This document shows positions 43,769 through 52,797 of a stretch of 64,000 nt of DNA, piece after piece (position 1 is the first letter of the stretch; every line of letters starts with the position of its first letter). This stretch comes from an uncultured Clostridia bacterium (GTDB lineage: Bacteria; Bacillota; Clostridia; Saccharofermentanales; Saccharofermentanaceae), in NCBI GenBank assembly GCA_937876985.1, contig CALEFT010000046.1, positions 15,012-79,011 of the forward strand, in the 5' to 3' direction. Position numbers and translations under genes: made by a program. The notes below the pieces were generated by a model. That model was not told where the DNA came from, ran no database searches, and was given only the letters and a program-made list of their open reading frames with translations.

Positions 43769-44419
43769 TTACATGTGCGGTAGACCGAGTTCGTCTAGAA
43801 GGCTAACGAAATCTCTAAAATCATCGTTAGAATCCGACATATAAGTCGCTGTTATATAACATCTATCACAATGATATCTAACTCCATAATATCTAGTTCC
43901 TTCACTAACTTCACTTTCTCCACTCAGCGCAGCAATTATCTCTGGGTCCTCTATATCAAAAATGATGTAGCCTCTGTCATCTTGCATCTCCATTTGTATG
44001 CAATCTGGATTATCAGAACAGAATTCTTCGAAAAGATTATATTGTTCTTCGAACTCATTATGCATCCTCTCGACATCTCTTATATCGACACCATCCTCGC
44101 GTATGTAATTTTCGGTTGTTTCGTTTGTTTCATCTAGACGAACTGGTGAAAAATCAATAGATTGATCATCATAATAGCTGTATCTAATACGAACATTTGA
44201 ATTTCCACCCAAATAAATTTCACTGAGCCAACCACCTTCAAGATATCCAAGACCATTTGTATTAAATCGGTCAGCAAATTCTTCTAATGTATCCTGTGCA
44301 AACTCATAATCTATCTCCTCAAATCCACTCAAATTGACATTTTCGGCACTGCACCCAGAGATTACAATAGTCATTGCAATCATTAATAATAGAATAATCA
44401 ATTGATCAATCTTTTTCAT
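43769..44419 (-). CDS. Hypothetical lipoprotein
   Basis: 216 residues from MKKIDQLIILLL, with AGGAGG six bases upstream. A hydrophobic signal ends in the lipobox ISGC, so it is predicted to be lipid-anchored outside the membrane. The mature part is acidic (many Asp/Glu) with two late cysteines in YHCDRCYITATY. I recognise no family. It lies 20 bases after the large secreted-protein gene and is probably co-transcribed with it. Confidence 0.8.
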   Translation of the reverse strand: MKKIDQLIILLLMIAMTIVISGCSAENVNLSGFEEIDYEFAQDTLEEFADRFNTNGLGYLEGGWLSEIYLGGNSNVRIRYSYYDDQSIDFSPVRLDETNETTENYIREDGVDIRDVERMHNEFEEQYNLFEEFCSDNPDCIQMEMQDDRGYIIFDIEDPEIIAALSGESEVSEGTRYYGVRYHCDRCYITATYMSDSNDDFRDFVSLLDELGLPHM

Positions 44420-44439
44420 ATCAAACCTCCTATAACACA

Positions 44440-47400
44440 TCAACCAAGAACGAAGTCTACTATTGGATCGAAGAATACACCAGTTCTTTGATGATCATTA
44501 TAAAGGACTTGTAGTCGATTATCATTCATAACATCACCAATGTACACATCAGAAAAAGAAGACGAATTAGAACTGATACTTACTAAACCTCTTTCCTCGT
44601 CATCATCTGTGATGTTAGGGTTCACGTAATATACAAATAAGTCATCACCGAATTCATTTGTCCAATATGACACACTTACTCCATCGTAAGCATAAACACA
44701 TCTTTCAATTGAATTATTGTCCGCAAATACTTCAGCAATAGAAGTACAATATGTTTCATTCAAGGTATTGCCCGATGCCGAATCGCACACTAACAACCAC
44801 AAATATTCCATTCTTCTATCTGTTAACTCGCTCATAGGGGATATATTAGAGAAACCACTTGGCGATGCGGAGAAAAACCATTCGCCATTTCCAGCTAAAA
44901 AACCTCCTCCTCCAGTTTGACCATGCGTATTAACGATAACCGCTAATGGATTATAATAATATCTGTCAGGATCAGGGTTTTCATACCATTCTCTAGAGTA
45001 AATGTTTAATCCTATTCGCCCCCATTCTCTTTCAAACTCTGAACCCGAATTGAAATCGTTGTCGCTTACTTCTATTCCATATTCTGTTTCGTATAAATCC
45101 TCTAAGCGATCTGCAATATCTTGATTGTTAGACCAATATAATATGTATATAATATCCTCATTCACATTCCATAATCTAGCATCCTCATAGTCCTTATATC
45201 CATCACTATCCGAATCAGGATTATTAGGATCAGATATTGGTATCCAAAGAGATCTAAATCTACCTGCAGCAGGGATATAATCTGCCAAGAAAAAGTAAGC
45301 AGAAGAAGCATTAATATAGTACATTTCGCTTAATACAACTTCACCATTTACATAAATTGTGATTTTTCCATCTTCTGCCCTATATATTCCGTATCTATTT
45401 CCAGTTTCCTCAAGATCACTAATTCCATCTCCGTCTGAATCATCTGTATTTGTTGAAGCGAAAGATATCGTTCCATTACTTAATAACATTCCATCTCTTT
45501 CAAAACAATCGTAGAGACCATCATTGTCTCTATCAGTAACATCTTGGACAAGCCATGTATAATCATAACCAAACTTGACAGAATCAACTTGATAGCGATT
45601 TCCACTTAGTCTATCTACTAACTCAAGTTCTCTAGAGTCAAGTATTGACCACCACCACCAAACTTCAGGCTCATATTCATCCAAAGTTAATGCATGATTC
45701 TCTGCTGGTTCAAAAAAAGAACCGTACACATAATAGTAATCGGTATGTTCTTGAACGAAATAACCACTTGATGCCTCTGGCACATCGAATGCACTCCACC
45801 ATTCATCTATATCTACTAATACATATGTACTGAAATGTTCCAGTTCTAGTGTTACTGTATTTTGCTCGGAATCTACAACCGCTTGGTCCTGAACAATATA
45901 TACTCCATGCTCCTCATCGAACCATAGCACTCCAAGTCTGTCTTCGCTTGTATCTCCTAACATAGTGTCATCGTAATGAATTACTACTGTGGCGGAATCA
46001 AATTCAAACTCAGAATTAAATCCTAGAGGACTTCCAATGCGACTATAAATAGCGGTAGAGTACATATCGATATTATATAAATCATCTACACTAACAGAAG
46101 ACTCCATATTTCCAACATAGTCCATAGTAATGTCTACACTAGTAATAGCTAGATCCTCTACATTATTAATTTCTTGTAAGATTGTTTGATTTACTGTAAT
46201 TCCAAAATCAGAGCTATCCGTTGGGTTTTTTCCAAGAATTAACTCATCTCCGTCGTGAATTCCGTCTCCATCTGAATCTTCGCTTCTAGGGTCGGAATTG
46301 TAAACATAGATTTCGTCATAATCAGTAATTCCGTCATAATCCGAATCTGGTGCAAACAAACAAGTTCCCATATAAGTCTCATCAATATTGATTATTCCGT
46401 CTCCGTCAAGGTCCTCGTTTGAATCTGAAATTCCGTCTGAATCAGAATCTTGACTTAGTGGGTCATAGCCAATATCAATCTCGTTGCCGTCGCCAATGCC
46501 GTCTGAATCAGTATCGTAGTTTTCAGAGTCTGTTCCAAAGTAAAATTCTTGATTAAGAGGCAATCTATCTCCATCGTTATCACTTAACGCTTCAACAGGA
46601 TCAATTGTAGGAGTTGGAGTAACCTCTTCTGGTGTAGGAGTAGGCTCCTCTACTTCTGGAGTTGTGGAAGGAGTAACTGTAGCCGTAGGAGTTTCTTCTG
46701 GAGTAACCGTAGGAGTCTCAGTAGACTCTGCCTCTGGAGTATTAGTTGGAGCAATTGTAGGAATAGGAGTAACTTCTGGTTCTTGTTCTGGATATAAGAA
46801 CTCATCAATATCTAGAATTCCATCGTTATCTTCATCCTCTGTTAGTGTGAATGCTAATCCAGTGTATCTTAGGTCTAACACTTCTGGAATCTCTCCTGTT
46901 CCTTCGAAGTTGATATAGATAGAAGCACTAGGATAGATGTTTCTTGAACTTGAATCAACTACTAATGTAGTCTCATCTTCGATAGCTGCATTACCATTAA
47001 TAGTTAATCCGTTTGTAGAATTAAGAATTACATTCTCAATAGTAAGTAATTCAGAAGAGATATTTGTAATAGCAATAGCACCGCTAAATTCTGTCTCAGT
47101 TGTTGAATATACATTAGTAGTAGCTTGATACTTCTCTACTGAAATTACTACATCTTCAACATTAAGAAGATAGAAAGAAGATTCCATATCGAACAAAGAA
47201 TCGTCTTCGCTATATCCAGTGATTCCGAATGTAACAGAGCAACCCGGTTCAATAGGCTGATTCTGAGGAGCAGAGCTAATAGTAATATATCTATCAGAGG
47301 TTTCTGCGATTGAAGCATTCCAGATATTTTCTACATCATAAGGAAGGCTAGTTGTAATATACCAATTATCAATAGTAGTATCACCATTATTAGTAACTAT

Positions 47401-47589
47401 GAAATCAATATTCGCATGATCTTCCCATCTAGAAGATATTACTCTAGTAACAGAGAAGTCGTATTCGTCTGATACAGAATAATACGGTTCGTCTAACGCG
47501 AATAGCGTTAGTGGGAATAAATTTAATACAATGCAAGCGATAAGAATACTTGCAAGTATTATTTTGAATCTGTAATAAATCCTAGACAT
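44440..47589 (-). CDS. Large secreted protein: CBM2-like, type 3 repeats, caspase/CHAT-like C-terminus
   Basis: 1,049 residues from the ATG at 47589 (AGGAGG upstream). Signal peptide about 1-32. Residues about 40-135 look like a family 2 carbohydrate-binding module (FIVTNNGDTTIDNWYITTSL, IWNASI, IEPGCSVTFGITGY). A Thr/Pro/Glu linker lies near 275-345. Calcium-binding thrombospondin type 3 repeats follow (DTDSDGIGDGNE, DSDSDGISDSNE, DSDGDGIHDGDE). A second Asp-rich block is DRDNDGLYDCFERDG. The C-terminal part has VIVNTHGQTGGGG (His about 889) and LWLLVCDSASGN (Cys about 935), the His-Gly and Cys pattern of caspase-like/CHAT peptidases. No sortase motif or membrane anchor is visible at the end. 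Protease activity is inference. Confidence 0.8.
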   Translation of the reverse strand: MSRIYYRFKIILASILIACIVLNLFPLTLFALDEPYYSVSDEYDFSVTRVISSRWEDHANIDFIVTNNGDTTIDNWYITTSLPYDVENIWNASIAETSDRYITISSAPQNQPIEPGCSVTFGITGYSEDDSLFDMESSFYLLNVEDVVISVEKYQATTNVYSTTETEFSGAIAITNISSELLTIENVILNSTNGLTINGNAAIEDETTLVVDSSSRNIYPSASIYINFEGTGEIPEVLDLRYTGLAFTLTEDEDNDGILDIDEFLYPEQEPEVTPIPTIAPTNTPEAESTETPTVTPEETPTATVTPSTTPEVEEPTPTPEEVTPTPTIDPVEALSDNDGDRLPLNQEFYFGTDSENYDTDSDGIGDGNEIDIGYDPLSQDSDSDGISDSNEDLDGDGIINIDETYMGTCLFAPDSDYDGITDYDEIYVYNSDPRSEDSDGDGIHDGDELILGKNPTDSSDFGITVNQTILQEINNVEDLAITSVDITMDYVGNMESSVSVDDLYNIDMYSTAIYSRIGSPLGFNSEFEFDSATVVIHYDDTMLGDTSEDRLGVLWFDEEHGVYIVQDQAVVDSEQNTVTLELEHFSTYVLVDIDEWWSAFDVPEASSGYFVQEHTDYYYVYGSFFEPAENHALTLDEYEPEVWWWWSILDSRELELVDRLSGNRYQVDSVKFGYDYTWLVQDVTDRDNDGLYDCFERDGMLLSNGTISFASTNTDDSDGDGISDLEETGNRYGIYRAEDGKITIYVNGEVVLSEMYYINASSAYFFLADYIPAAGRFRSLWIPISDPNNPDSDSDGYKDYEDARLWNVNEDIIYILYWSNNQDIADRLEDLYETEYGIEVSDNDFNSGSEFEREWGRIGLNIYSREWYENPDPDRYYYNPLAVIVNTHGQTGGGGFLAGNGEWFFSASPSGFSNISPMSELTDRRMEYLWLLVCDSASGNTLNETYCTSIAEVFADNNSIERCVYAYDGVSVSYWTNEFGDDLFVYYVNPNITDDDEERGLVSISSNSSSFSDVYIGDVMNDNRLQVLYNDHQRTGVFFDPIVDFVLG

Positions 47590-47633
47590 AAACACCTCCT
47601 ATATTTATCAAATTTATTTATAAATCTATTTTT

Positions 47634-47661
47634 ATTTTACATCATTTATATGTATTTTCAA
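47634..47661 (-). promoter_or_regulatory. SigA promoter of the large secreted protein gene
   Basis: On the minus strand TTGAAA, a 16-base spacer and TAAAAT, about 45 bases before the start. Confidence 0.7.
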
Positions 47662-47813
47662 CAAGTCCGTTAACAGATTCATTGTTTTTATGTAGCATAT
47701 TAGACATAAAATGCATATTTTCTATATTTCCGCGAATAATTAACAAACATAGAAGAACGCTGTCGTAATAGGTATGGTTAAACTGGAGAAGTGGGTACCA
47801 TATTCGGACATTC

Positions 47814-47836
47814 GACAAAATCAATTCTTATCGTAA
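47814..47836. repeat. Half copy of the TACGATAA palindrome
   Basis: AATCAATTCTTATCGTAA matches the right half of array copies 1 and 5; no left arm can be found. It ends two bases before the right direct repeat. Confidence 0.6.
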
Positions 47837-47838
47837 CG

Positions 47839-47857
47839 CCAGCCCTCTTTCCTACTC
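47839..47857 (+). repeat. Right copy of the 19-bp direct repeat
   Basis: CCAGCCCTCTTTCCTACTC, one mismatch to 43677-43695. The two copies enclose 4.1 kb carrying the lipoprotein and large secreted protein. Confidence 0.7.
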
Positions 47858-47933
47858 AAATAAACTTTTATCTAAGTCTTTTTGTTGCTTGATGAGGCTT
47901 TCAAAGCTTGCTAATCCCAATAGAAATCGTGAA

Positions 47934-47957
47934 GAGCCTTTTCGAGGGGGCGAAAAG
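47934..47957 (+). repeat. Variant of the dispersed CTTTTCGAG motif
   Basis: GCCTTTTCGAGGGGGCG followed by GAAAAGC, in the gap before the first COG0523 gene. Confidence 0.5.
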
Positions 47958-48070
47958 CACTTAAGATACGTGGCGGAAGTTTGTTTAACTTTGTTGAAAA
48001 TGCCAAGGGCATATTGCAGAAAATGGAGTAAAATTATAGATGTGAAAAGAATTCTATGGAGGCTAGAGTG

Positions 48071-49030
48071 ATGCAGGTTGCAGAAGATTGTTTGGTGTTT
48101 TTCTTTACGGGCTTTCTCGATAGTGGAAAGACTAATTTGATATGTTCTTGGCTCGACGGCGAGCGATATCGTGGCAAGAAGATTGCGGTGATTGCGACTG
48201 AAGAGGGCGAGGAGGAATATCTCGACGAGAATTACCCTGATGCTGACCCACGCCCTACTATTTATCAGGTGGAGCCAGATGAGGTTACTTTTGAGCTGTG
48301 CAACAAGATTGAGAAGGACGATGCACCTGATATCGTGTTCATTGAGTGGAACGGTTCTGTGAGCCCTGCCGAGTTTTTTGAGAAGGTTGATGTGCCAGCA
48401 CGTTGGGCTCTCGCGGCAAGCATTGTCGTTATCGATGCGTCGACATATCAGGCGTATTTCAAGAATATGCAGGCTATCTTCGCGGACTACTACAGATTCG
48501 CGGATACGGTTATTTTCAACCGAGTGTCTGAGGATGACAATATTCCTCGCCTAAGGGCCTCAGTGAAAAGCGTAAACCCAGGAATCAGTCTCAATTTCCT
48601 CGATATGAACAATTCCATCATGCGCATTACTGACCATCTTCCTTACGACTTGTCGGCGCCAGTTTGCGAGATCAAGCCGGAGGACTTCGGTCTCTTCTAT
48701 ACAGATGCGCTCGACAATGTGAATCGTTATAACGGCAAGCGTGTGACTTTAGTTGGGCAAGCACTTGTTTTTCGAGAGATGCGAGGCAGAGCCTTCGCGC
48801 TCTCTAGACGAGCTTATACTTGTTGCGCTGATGACATTGGGCAGATTAATCTCTTGTGCTTCCTTGAGTACTCGAACAATTTCCCTGCTGGACAATGGCT
48901 GAAGGTTACTGGTCAGGTTCGCTACTACGAGGACGATTCGCAGGGACAGAAGATGGCGATTCCTTGCCTTACTATCGACGACTACGCGATTACTTCTGCG
49001 CCAGAGGACGACATCATTTACTTTAGCTAA
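48071..49030 (+). CDS. COG0523-type GTPase fused to a YcgQ-like C-terminal domain
   Basis: 319 residues from the ATG at 48071, chosen because GGAGG lies eight bases upstream. FFFTGFLDSGKTNLI is a P-loop of the CobW/COG0523 family, but the family's CxCC metal motif is missing and the switch region reads ATEEGEEEYLDE. The last 100 residues (KRVTLVGQALVFREMRGRAF, RRAYTCCADDIGQINLL, WLKVTGQVRYY) resemble the C-terminal domain of YcgQ/DUF1980 proteins, which partner with the YcgR permease and COG0523 proteins in metal homeostasis. The combination suggests a zinc-handling GTPase. Substrate specificity is inference. Confidence 0.78.
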   Translation: MQVAEDCLVFFFTGFLDSGKTNLICSWLDGERYRGKKIAVIATEEGEEEYLDENYPDADPRPTIYQVEPDEVTFELCNKIEKDDAPDIVFIEWNGSVSPAEFFEKVDVPARWALAASIVVIDASTYQAYFKNMQAIFADYYRFADTVIFNRVSEDDNIPRLRASVKSVNPGISLNFLDMNNSIMRITDHLPYDLSAPVCEIKPEDFGLFYTDALDNVNRYNGKRVTLVGQALVFREMRGRAFALSRRAYTCCADDIGQINLLCFLEYSNNFPAGQWLKVTGQVRYYEDDSQGQKMAIPCLTIDDYAITSAPEDDIIYFS

Positions 49031-49086
49031 CCACCATAGTTAATATGAATGCAAATTTACAATTATACGATTAGGAGTGATTATTT

Positions 49087-50160
49087 ATGACAAAGGTAGA
49101 TATTTTCTCAGGCTTTCTTGGAGCCGGCAAGACGACACTTATCAAGAAGTTACTTGGAGAGGTTTATAGCGGACAAAAGATTGTTATTATCGAGAATGAG
49201 TTCGGACAGATTGGAATTGACTCAGGCTTTTTGAAGGAGTCTGGAATTCAGATTACCGAGATGAATTCTGGCTGCATCTGCTGTAGCTTAGTTGGAGACT
49301 TTGGCAAGGCGCTTTCAGAAGTGATGGAAACATATACTCCAGATAGAATTATCATTGAACCATCTGGAGTTGGAAAGCTATCCGATGTAATCAAGGCTGT
49401 TTCCTCTGTCGAGGGAACTGAGATTTGCAGCACCACAACAGTAGCAGATGCATCTAAGCTCAAGATTTATCTAAAGAATTTCAAGGAGTTCTACGAGAAC
49501 CAATTGCAGAATGCATCTACAATTATTTTGTCTCGTACACAGACAACGAAGAAGGAAAAGCTCGACAAGGCAGTAGAATTAATCCGCGAGATTAATAGTG
49601 ATGCAACTATTATCACAACACCATGGGACGAGCTTTCTGGCGAGCAGCTTTTTGCTGCTATGGTAAGTCGTTCAACAGCTAAGGCAATGGCTGAGGAATT
49701 GAAGGCAAGCGTAAGCCATGAGCACCATCACGACCACCATCACGACCACGAGTGCGATTGTGGACACGAGCATCATCATGAGCATGGTGAGGGATGCACT
49801 TGCGATTGCTGTGGACATGACCACGATCATGACCACCATGACCATGACCACGATCATAACCATGAACATCATCACCATCACGCTGACGAAGTGTTTGATT
49901 CTATCGGCTTCGAGACCACAAACAAATATACGATTGATAAAATTAATAGTGCACTTAATAGAATCGACGAGGAAGAAAATATTGGTATGATTCTTCGTGC
50001 CAAGGGTATCGTAATGGGCGAAGACGGCAAGTGGATTCACTTCGACTATGTTCCAGGCGAGAAGAATGTTCGCGAAGGAACAAGTGACGTAATCGGTAAG
50101 CTCTGCATTATTGGTTCTGGTGTGAACAAGGATGCGATCAAGGAGATTTTTGACATCTAA
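49087..50160 (+). CDS. COG0523 zinc metallochaperone GTPase with histidine cluster
   Basis: 357 residues. P-loop GFLGAGKTTLI, the family metal motif GCICC (about 62-66), and a His/Asp/Cys-rich insert (about 214-268) with roughly 27 histidines and several cysteines (HEHHHDHHHDHECDCGHEHH). The C-terminal CobW domain follows (IGMILRAKGIVMGEDGKWIHFDYVPG). Such proteins bind zinc and pass it to client enzymes using GTP hydrolysis. It lies between the fused GTPase and a MATE gene whose start overlaps its stop. Confidence 0.92.
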   Translation: MTKVDIFSGFLGAGKTTLIKKLLGEVYSGQKIVIIENEFGQIGIDSGFLKESGIQITEMNSGCICCSLVGDFGKALSEVMETYTPDRIIIEPSGVGKLSDVIKAVSSVEGTEICSTTTVADASKLKIYLKNFKEFYENQLQNASTIILSRTQTTKKEKLDKAVELIREINSDATIITTPWDELSGEQLFAAMVSRSTAKAMAEELKASVSHEHHHDHHHDHECDCGHEHHHEHGEGCTCDCCGHDHDHDHHDHDHDHNHEHHHHHADEVFDSIGFETTNKYTIDKINSALNRIDEEENIGMILRAKGIVMGEDGKWIHFDYVPGEKNVREGTSDVIGKLCIIGSGVNKDAIKEIFDI

Positions 50161-51578
50161 TGAGTATTAGCAAAACGAATAATCCAAAATCTACAATTGA
50201 TATGACGAACGGCCCGCTTCTTGGGCCGATTGTTATGTACTGCCTACCAATAATGGTGACGGGTATGCTTCAGCTGCTTTTCAATGCGGCGGATATCATT
50301 GTAGTTGGACAATTCGTTAATGAGAGTGCCGTTGCTGCTGTTGGCGCGTGTGCACCACTAATTAACCTCATAATCAATCTCTTTGTTGGCGTTTCTCTTG
50401 GAGCAACCGTGGTTCTTGCTTCTGCGATTGGAGGAAAGCGCACCGAACAATATGAGAAAATCGCGCAGACTACATTTACTCTCGGCGCAATATTTGGAAT
50501 CATTACTGCGATGATTGGTGTCGTTTTTGCTCGAACCTTCCTTGAATGGATGTCCACTCCGAGCGACTTTATCAACGAAGCAACGCTATACCTACGAATT
50601 TATTTCTTAGGAAATCCTGCATTTATGATATTCACCTTTGGACGTGCCCTCATCGTTGCTGATGGCGACACAAAAACTCCACTAATTTATCTATCAACTG
50701 CTGGCGTGCTTAATGTTGTGTTGAATGTTCTTTTCGTAACAGTAGTAGGAATGGGAGTAGAAGGTGTAGCAATTGCAACAGTGTGCTCGCAGGTTCTCTC
50801 CGCAGTTCTCATGACACGCGCCCTGATGCGAACAACTGGCCCAGCACACATTAATCTTAAGAAACTCTACATCGATGCGCGAAGCCTAGTTAGAATCGTA
50901 TCTCTCGGACTTCCTGTAGGCGTACAAAATACGCTATTCTCGCTATCAAATGTAATAATCCAGTCATCTGTTAACGCACTTGGAACGCTATGTGTTGCCG
51001 GTAACTCCGCATGCGGAAATATCGACGCCTTCATCTACACGGCGATGAACTCATTTACACAGGGCTGCATGACATTCGCTGGACAAAACTACGGTGCAGG
51101 CAAATACGAGCGACTCAACAAGGTCTACGGTGCAAGCCTATTTTGCATCACTTCAATTGGCGCTGGACTTTCCTTGCTCGTCTACTTTAACGGACCATTA
51201 CTCCTATCGCTCTACTTGCCAAACTCACCAGAAGCAATCAGCTACGGCATGATTCGAATGATGTTCCTGGTGCTTCCAAACTTCCTTTGCGGTCTAATGG
51301 ACTGCGGCTCCGGAATGCTGCGCGGAATTGGACGGTCTGTCTTCCCTATGCTTGCTACTATCCTTGGAAGCTGCGGACTTCGAATCCTTTGGGTATATTC
51401 AGTCTTTAACGAAGTCTTCGCGAAAAGCGACAACATCTACTCCTACAAGGTTTTACTATTCTCATATCCGCTTTCTTGGCTGATTACCTTCGTAGTGCTA
51501 CTAGCTTACTATTTTGCTGTTATGCGTAAACTAAAATCTCGCGGCCTTAACCGCGAGATTCATGATGACAAATTCTAA
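50160..51578 (+). CDS. MATE family efflux transporter
   Basis: 472 residues with about 12 membrane helices and a two-fold repeat. GPLLGPIVMYCLPIMVTGMLQLLFNAADIIVVGQFV is the standard first helix of Gram-positive MATE proteins; GLPVGVQNTLFSLSNVIIQ is the equivalent in the second half. It probably exports cationic or aromatic compounds with Na+ or H+. The start overlaps the metallochaperone stop (TAATG), which couples the two. A strong stem (ATCTCGCGG/CCGCGAGAT) lies across the last codons but has no T-run. Confidence 0.9.
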   Translation: MSISKTNNPKSTIDMTNGPLLGPIVMYCLPIMVTGMLQLLFNAADIIVVGQFVNESAVAAVGACAPLINLIINLFVGVSLGATVVLASAIGGKRTEQYEKIAQTTFTLGAIFGIITAMIGVVFARTFLEWMSTPSDFINEATLYLRIYFLGNPAFMIFTFGRALIVADGDTKTPLIYLSTAGVLNVVLNVLFVTVVGMGVEGVAIATVCSQVLSAVLMTRALMRTTGPAHINLKKLYIDARSLVRIVSLGLPVGVQNTLFSLSNVIIQSSVNALGTLCVAGNSACGNIDAFIYTAMNSFTQGCMTFAGQNYGAGKYERLNKVYGASLFCITSIGAGLSLLVYFNGPLLLSLYLPNSPEAISYGMIRMMFLVLPNFLCGLMDCGSGMLRGIGRSVFPMLATILGSCGLRILWVYSVFNEVFAKSDNIYSYKVLLFSYPLSWLITFVVLLAYYFAVMRKLKSRGLNREIHDDKF

Positions 51579-51601
51579 GATTAGCTTCGAAGAAAGATAG
51601 T

Positions 51602-52150
51602 CTACCAATCTCTATGATCATGATCACAATCACAATTCGAAGACTTGTGCCCATCAAATAACGAGCTTATTTCCCATCCAATAAAAATAGCTAAGAGAGT
51701 ATCGAAGAATCCAAGTTTTTGCTTTGGTGGTCTCCTAGACACATTCTCATATTTATGCCTTCTATATCTGTCATTTTCTCCGAAGGAGTTTCTTTGTTGC
51801 TTCTCTCTAATCTTATCGAAGGAGGTATCATTAATATACATATAGATTTGTTCAAGCTCAGCTTGACTAAAAGCTCGAGAAGCTGACTCTGCCATCTTAC
51901 TTATTACTGATTCGTCTAGAAGCATCGTCATCTGTAAGATCTCATTAGGCGCAAAATGCACTCCTGCCTTCAACGCCTTCTTCGCAAAGCTATTAGCAAA
52001 CTTCTTATCGTGGAAAGCAAATTCTCTTATAATTTCACATACTTCCTTAGAAGGCCCAAATGACACTAGAGCATTCGAATTATACTTCTGCGTGTTAAAA
52101 GACCAACCGCAAAACTTCGCATAATATTCGTTCCAAGTATAAATTCCCAT
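51602..52150 (-). CDS. Hypothetical protein with C-terminal hydrophobic segment
   Basis: 182 residues. Begins MGIYTWNEYYAKFCGWSFNT; the middle is helical with NEILQMTMLLDESVISKMAESASRAFSQAEL; then a basic stretch (RYRRHKYENVSRRPPKQK), a short hydrophobic segment (FFDTLLAIFIGWEISSLF) and a CDCDHDH tail that could bind metal. I do not recognise the family. It stands tail to tail with the MATE gene and precedes nothing obvious on its own strand. Confidence 0.65.
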   Translation of the reverse strand: MGIYTWNEYYAKFCGWSFNTQKYNSNALVSFGPSKEVCEIIREFAFHDKKFANSFAKKALKAGVHFAPNEILQMTMLLDESVISKMAESASRAFSQAELEQIYMYINDTSFDKIREKQQRNSFGENDRYRRHKYENVSRRPPKQKLGFFDTLLAIFIGWEISSLFDGHKSSNCDCDHDHRDW

Positions 52151-52185
52151 ATGACTACCCCCGTCGACAAAAGCGACAAGCTGTA

Positions 52186-52665
52186 TTACACGTTAATATA
52201 CAAATCTCTACCTGTCTCTTGATATTGACGATATTTCACACCTGCTGCATCGAGCATCTTACGAGCTGCTCTCGCGCCATCAGTATCGTGATACTTATCG
52301 CTATAATAAATAACCTCTCGTACACCCTTCTGAATCAAAGCCTTAGTACATTCCTGACATGGGAAAAGTGTAACATATACTCGTGTTCCACGTAGGTCTG
52401 CTGTACCACAATTCAAGATTGCATTCATCTCGGCATGACAAACAAAAGCATACTTCGTCTCCATCATTCCGCCCTCGCGCTCCCATGGGAACTCATCGTC
52501 AGAGCAGCCTACTGGCATTCCGTTATATCCAACTGTCATGATTCTGTTCTCATCGTTAACGATACATGCACCAACCTGTGTGTTTGGGTCCTTGCTTCTC
52601 ATTGCAGACAATCCTGCAACACCCATAAAATACTCTTCCCAGCTAATGTAATCACTTCTCTTCAT
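52186..52665 (-). CDS. Deoxycytidylate deaminase
   Basis: 159 residues. Zinc motifs CHAEMNAI and PCQEC are those of the cytidine/dCMP deaminase fold, and DPNTQVGACIV with VGYNGMPVGCSDDEFPW are typical of dCMP deaminases (ComEB-like). It makes dUMP for thymidylate synthesis. GGAGGGATAATCCAC precedes the ATG. Confidence 0.93.
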   Translation of the reverse strand: MKRSDYISWEEYFMGVAGLSAMRSKDPNTQVGACIVNDENRIMTVGYNGMPVGCSDDEFPWEREGGMMETKYAFVCHAEMNAILNCGTADLRGTRVYVTLFPCQECTKALIQKGVREVIYYSDKYHDTDGARAARKMLDAAGVKYRQYQETGRDLYINV

Positions 52666-52797
52666 GTGGATTATCCCTCCAATACTTCAAATCCTACAAA
52701 CTGCCATAAGCAAGCATTCTGTACAAATACAAATGTTCACAAGAGTATTATACTATTGAGAAATATGCTTTTCCACAAGGGCAAGAAATATGTAACA

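Larger units (their letters stand above)
47662..48070. other. Non-coding junction region
   Basis: Holds a half palindrome, the right copy of the direct repeat and a GCCTTTTCGAGGGGGCG variant, but no convincing gene. Base composition shifts from very AT-rich on the left to ordinary on the right. Confidence 0.5.

Noticed and set aside
51536..51559. Terminator at the end of the MATE gene
   Set aside because: The stem is strong but lies inside the coding sequence and is not followed by a T-run.
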